Assembly (NCBI GenBank): GCA_900772685.1 | Contig: CAAGRP010000285.1 | Coordinates: forward strand, 1 to 7,987 | Origin: Lachnospiraceae bacterium | Lineage (GTDB): Bacteria; Bacillota; Clostridia; Lachnospirales; Lachnospiraceae | Direction of reading: 5' to 3' | Length of the DNA: 7,987 bases | Part shown: positions 5,995 to 7,987 of the stretch, piece after piece | Position numbering within the stretch: the first letter of the stretch is position 1 | Layout of the letters: each line of letters starts with the position of its first letter | The notes under the pieces: model-generated | Seen by the model: only the letters and a program-made list of their open reading frames with translations | Database searches by the model: none | What the model was told of the DNA's origin: nothing | Program-made: the position numbers and the translations under genes

Positions 5995-7389
5995 TTAGTC
6001 ATGCGCTTTCTCATCTTTTCTGTCCGGTCCGTCTTCTGTCAGTGCCTTTACTATATCATCAAATTTCATAAAATGCGACGCTTTGACGAGTACTGTATCA
6101 CCTTTTCTTATAAGCCGAGGCATTTCTCCTATAAAATCCTGCACTGTTTCGAAATGAAGTACATGACAGTCAGGATTTACACGGGCAGCATCCGCCATAT
6201 ATCTGCTTAGGCTTCCTATACAATATACCTCATTTATCCCATCTTCTGCCGCATAGCCGCCGACATCCTCGTGAAGTTTTTTCTCATTTTCTCCAAGCTC
6301 GCCCATATCGCCAAGGATCGCGACTTTCCTTCCCTTTGAGCTGCTTAATGCTTCAAGCGAAGCCTTCATAGACATCGGATTTGCATTGTAGCAGTCATCT
6401 ATTATCCTGATTCCGTCCCTGTCTATTATATTAAATCGTCCGCCGACATTTTCCTGACCTTCTATCCCTCTTTTTATCTCATCAAGAGAAAGACCCATTA
6501 TAATACCCGCAGCCGTCGCAGCGAGGGCATTATATATCATGTGTACGCCGGGCTTAGGTACCTTAACAAAGAACGAACCGGAAGCCGTGTGTATCTTACA
6601 TGTGCTTCCGTTAAGACCCATGCTCTCTATCTTATCCGCATATATATCATTCTTTTTATCAAGACCGAAGAACACAGGCTTTACGCCATGCACATCCTTA
6701 AGCGGGGCAAGGTAAGCATCGTCTCCGTTTAAGATAATATGTCCGTTTTCGCGCATATTATCGAACATCTCGCTCTTCGCTCTTAAAACTCCGCTCCTGT
6801 CACCGAGATTTTCAAGATGGCAGTCACCGATATTTGTAAGAATGCATATGTAAGGTCTGACTATAGATGAAAGGAGCTCCATCTGGCCGAAATCATCTAT
6901 GCCTGTCTCTATTACCGCAGCGTTGTTTTCCTCTTTTATACCGAAAACAGTAAGCGGAACGCCAAGATCGTTATTGAAATTTCCGTCCGTTTTCAGAACG
7001 GAATACCTCTGTTCCAGCACTGAGGCAACCGCTTCCTTGGTACTTGTCTTGCCTACGCTTCCTCCGATCTCCACCGTAGGAATATCCGTTTTTTTAAGGA
7101 TATAGGCAGCAATATCCTGAAGGGCTTTAAGTGTCGAACCCACCAGGATATAGCTTGCAGCCCCGTTCTCATCGGGCTGCTTTTCGCAAAGTGCTGCAGA
7201 AGCACCCTTTTCAAACGCGGTATTTATGTATTTATGACCGTCTGTCCTCTCACCTGCAAGAGCCGCAAAGAGACTCCCTCTCTTTGCGGTCCTGCTGTCT
7301 GTTGTTATATCTGTTATTTCAATTTCCCCGTCTCCTATGAGACTGCCGCCGCATGCCCTGCAAAGCTCGGCTAATTTCATCGTTAACAT
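5995..7389 (-). CDS. murF: UDP-MurNAc-tripeptide--D-alanyl-D-alanine ligase
   Basis: ATP-dependent Mur ligase of 464 residues, close to the usual 450-460. It adds D-Ala-D-Ala to the UDP-MurNAc-tripeptide, the last cytoplasmic step of peptidoglycan precursor synthesis. Domain 1 (about 1-100) binds the UDP substrate and contains ITTDSRTAKRGSLFAALAG (28-46). Domain 2 (about 105-320) holds the P-loop GGSVGKTSTKE (109-119), ETGIDDFGQM (161-170), NIGDCHLENLG (186-196) and AKSE (204-207), whose lysine matches the carbamylated Lys of Mur ligases. Domain 3 (about 325-464) begins with the typical DDCYNANPMSMKASL (331-345), followed by ILGDMGELG (358-366) and VLVKASHFMKF (433-443). The first P-loop residue is Gly where Thr is usual in the family, and the usual GEI after the second motif is GQM. 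Other signatures are kept, so the enzyme is likely active. The ATG at 7389 is chosen because AAGGAG at 7395-7400 is spaced correctly for it and not for the ATG three codons later. The gene lies 9 bp after ddl, its natural partner. Confidence 0.96.
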   Translation of the reverse strand: MLTMKLAELCRACGGSLIGDGEIEITDITTDSRTAKRGSLFAALAGERTDGHKYINTAFEKGASAALCEKQPDENGAASYILVGSTLKALQDIAAYILKKTDIPTVEIGGSVGKTSTKEAVASVLEQRYSVLKTDGNFNNDLGVPLTVFGIKEENNAAVIETGIDDFGQMELLSSIVRPYICILTNIGDCHLENLGDRSGVLRAKSEMFDNMRENGHIILNGDDAYLAPLKDVHGVKPVFFGLDKKNDIYADKIESMGLNGSTCKIHTASGSFFVKVPKPGVHMIYNALAATAAGIIMGLSLDEIKRGIEGQENVGGRFNIIDRDGIRIIDDCYNANPMSMKASLEALSSSKGRKVAILGDMGELGENEKKLHEDVGGYAAEDGINEVYCIGSLSRYMADAARVNPDCHVLHFETVQDFIGEMPRLIRKGDTVLVKASHFMKFDDIVKALTEDGPDRKDEKAHD

Positions 7390-7394
7390 ATCGG

Positions 7395-7400
7395 CTCCTT
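7395..7400 (-). promoter_or_regulatory. Ribosome binding site of murF
   Basis: AAGGAG on the - strand, five bases before the ATG at 7389, overlaps the ddl stop codon (TAAGGAG). The overlap suggests coupled translation of ddl and murF, and the spacing rules out the second in-frame ATG at 7380 as the main start. Confidence 0.8.
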
Positions 7401-7987
7401 ATTTGTCCTGTCCCGAAAGATTCAGCAGTTTTTCACACAGCTCCGGAAAGCTGATGCCGAGCGCCGCAGCCTCCTGCGGTATAAGGCTTGTCGGTGTCAT
7501 GCCCGGAAGGGTATTTGCCTCAAGACAATAGATATTTTCGTCTGAGTCCATCATAAAATCCAGCCTGCTGTATCCCTTTATTCCAAGGGCTTTAGCTCCG
7601 TCAACGGCTATCTGCTGCATACGCTTTGTCACCTCCGGAGAAAGCTTTGCAGGACATGTTTCCACCGTAGAGCCTGCCTTATATTTGTTCTCATAATTAT
7701 AAAAGCCCTTAAGCGGTGCGATCTCAATTACCGGGTATGCCATATTGTCTATGACAGCGACCGAGAATTCCCTTCCCTTTATGAATTCCTCGATTATTAT
7801 CTTATCTTCATATGAAAAGGCCTCTTTAAGTGCCTGAGCATACTCCTCGTCAGTATTGGCAACGGTAACTCCGACGCTTGAGCCTCCGCAGCACGGCTTT
7901 ACTATTACCGGAAGCTCTATTCCGAACTGCTTATAGGATATATCTATGCAGCCCTTTTTAAGCATTGCGCCCTTAGGAGTCGGTACA
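7399..7987 (-). CDS. ddl: D-alanine--D-alanine ligase, 5' end cut by the window edge
   Basis: C-terminal part (195 codons visible) of an ATP-grasp ligase that joins two D-alanines for peptidoglycan. The frame continues past the first internal Met at 7965 to the window edge as VPTPKGAM, which matches the usual Ddl segment before the ATP-grasp domain, so the Met at 7965 is not the start and roughly 40-50% of the gene is missing. Numbering from that Met: VKPCCGGSSVGV (22-33) is the ATP-binding lysine and glycine loop, IIIEEFIKGREF (57-68) contacts the adenine, and NYENKY (90-95) is the omega loop. RLDF (134-137) and LEANTLPGMTPTSLIP (148-163) give the metal-binding Asp, Glu and Asn. The omega loop has the KY form of D-Ala-D-Ala ligases and not the EKG form of VanA-type D-Ala-D-Lac ligases, so there is no sign of vancomycin resistance. 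Its stop overlaps the murF ribosome binding site. Confidence 0.95.
   Translation of the reverse strand, partial: VPTPKGAMLKKGCIDISYKQFGIELPVIVKPCCGGSSVGVTVANTDEEYAQALKEAFSYEDKIIIEEFIKGREFSVAVIDNMAYPVIEIAPLKGFYNYENKYKAGSTVETCPAKLSPEVTKRMQQIAVDGAKALGIKGYSRLDFMMDSDENIYCLEANTLPGMTPTSLIPQEAAALGISFPELCEKLLNLSGQDK

Noticed and set aside
7477..7700. Possible VanA-type vancomycin resistance ligase
   Set aside because: The omega loop carries the YENKY form of D-Ala-D-Ala ligases, and the neighbour is murF with no vanH or vanX; it is a housekeeping Ddl.
7399..7965. Ddl read as a complete 188-residue protein starting at the Met at 7965
   Set aside because: The reading frame continues upstream to the window edge with family-typical residues (VPTPKGA), so this Met is internal and the gene is partial.

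Overview
This window looks like a chromosomal segment from an endospore-forming Clostridia lineage, most likely Lachnospiraceae or a close relative. That is inferred from the SigH-type sigma factor, the Firmicutes gene order ispF-cysS-mrnC-rlmB-sigH, the style of the MurF and glycosyltransferase sequences, and a moderate G+C content (judged by eye). No rRNA, tRNA, CRISPR array or insertion sequence was found. No stretch longer than about 115 bp lacks a gene.

Layout: (1) Positions 1-1156 carry a complete tyrosine-recombinase integrase on the + strand, the only + strand gene I accept. It is probably the terminal gene of an integrated mobile element whose body lies to the left, outside the window. 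(2) Positions 1157-1268 are the only real intergenic space. They hold a compact cluster of direct repeats that begins inside the last codons of the integrase, then a hairpin terminator that works in both directions. (3) Positions 1269-7987 are a tightly packed run of eight genes on the - strand. In transcription order these are ddl (5' end cut by the window edge), murF, a family 2 glycosyltransferase, ispF, cysS, mrnC, rlmB and sigH. Gaps are 36 bp or less and several genes overlap, so one operon or overlapping transcripts is likely. No promoter for it is visible here.

How the genes fit together: ddl makes D-Ala-D-Ala and MurF adds it to the UDP-MurNAc-tripeptide, so the first two genes form the end of peptidoglycan precursor synthesis. 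The glycosyltransferase probably acts on a surface glycan. IspF belongs to the MEP isoprenoid pathway, which feeds undecaprenyl phosphate, the lipid carrier for wall synthesis. CysS, Mini-ribonuclease III and RlmB serve tRNA charging and 23S rRNA maturation and methylation. SigH is the transition-state and early-sporulation sigma factor. The block therefore links envelope growth, translation capacity and the entry to stationary phase.

The most interesting part is the junction between integrase and sigH. A nested direct-repeat structure there looks like a recombinase-binding region, and the element has inserted downstream of sigH without disrupting it. I see no convincing novel multi-gene system inside this window; if there is one, it would be in the element cargo to the left.
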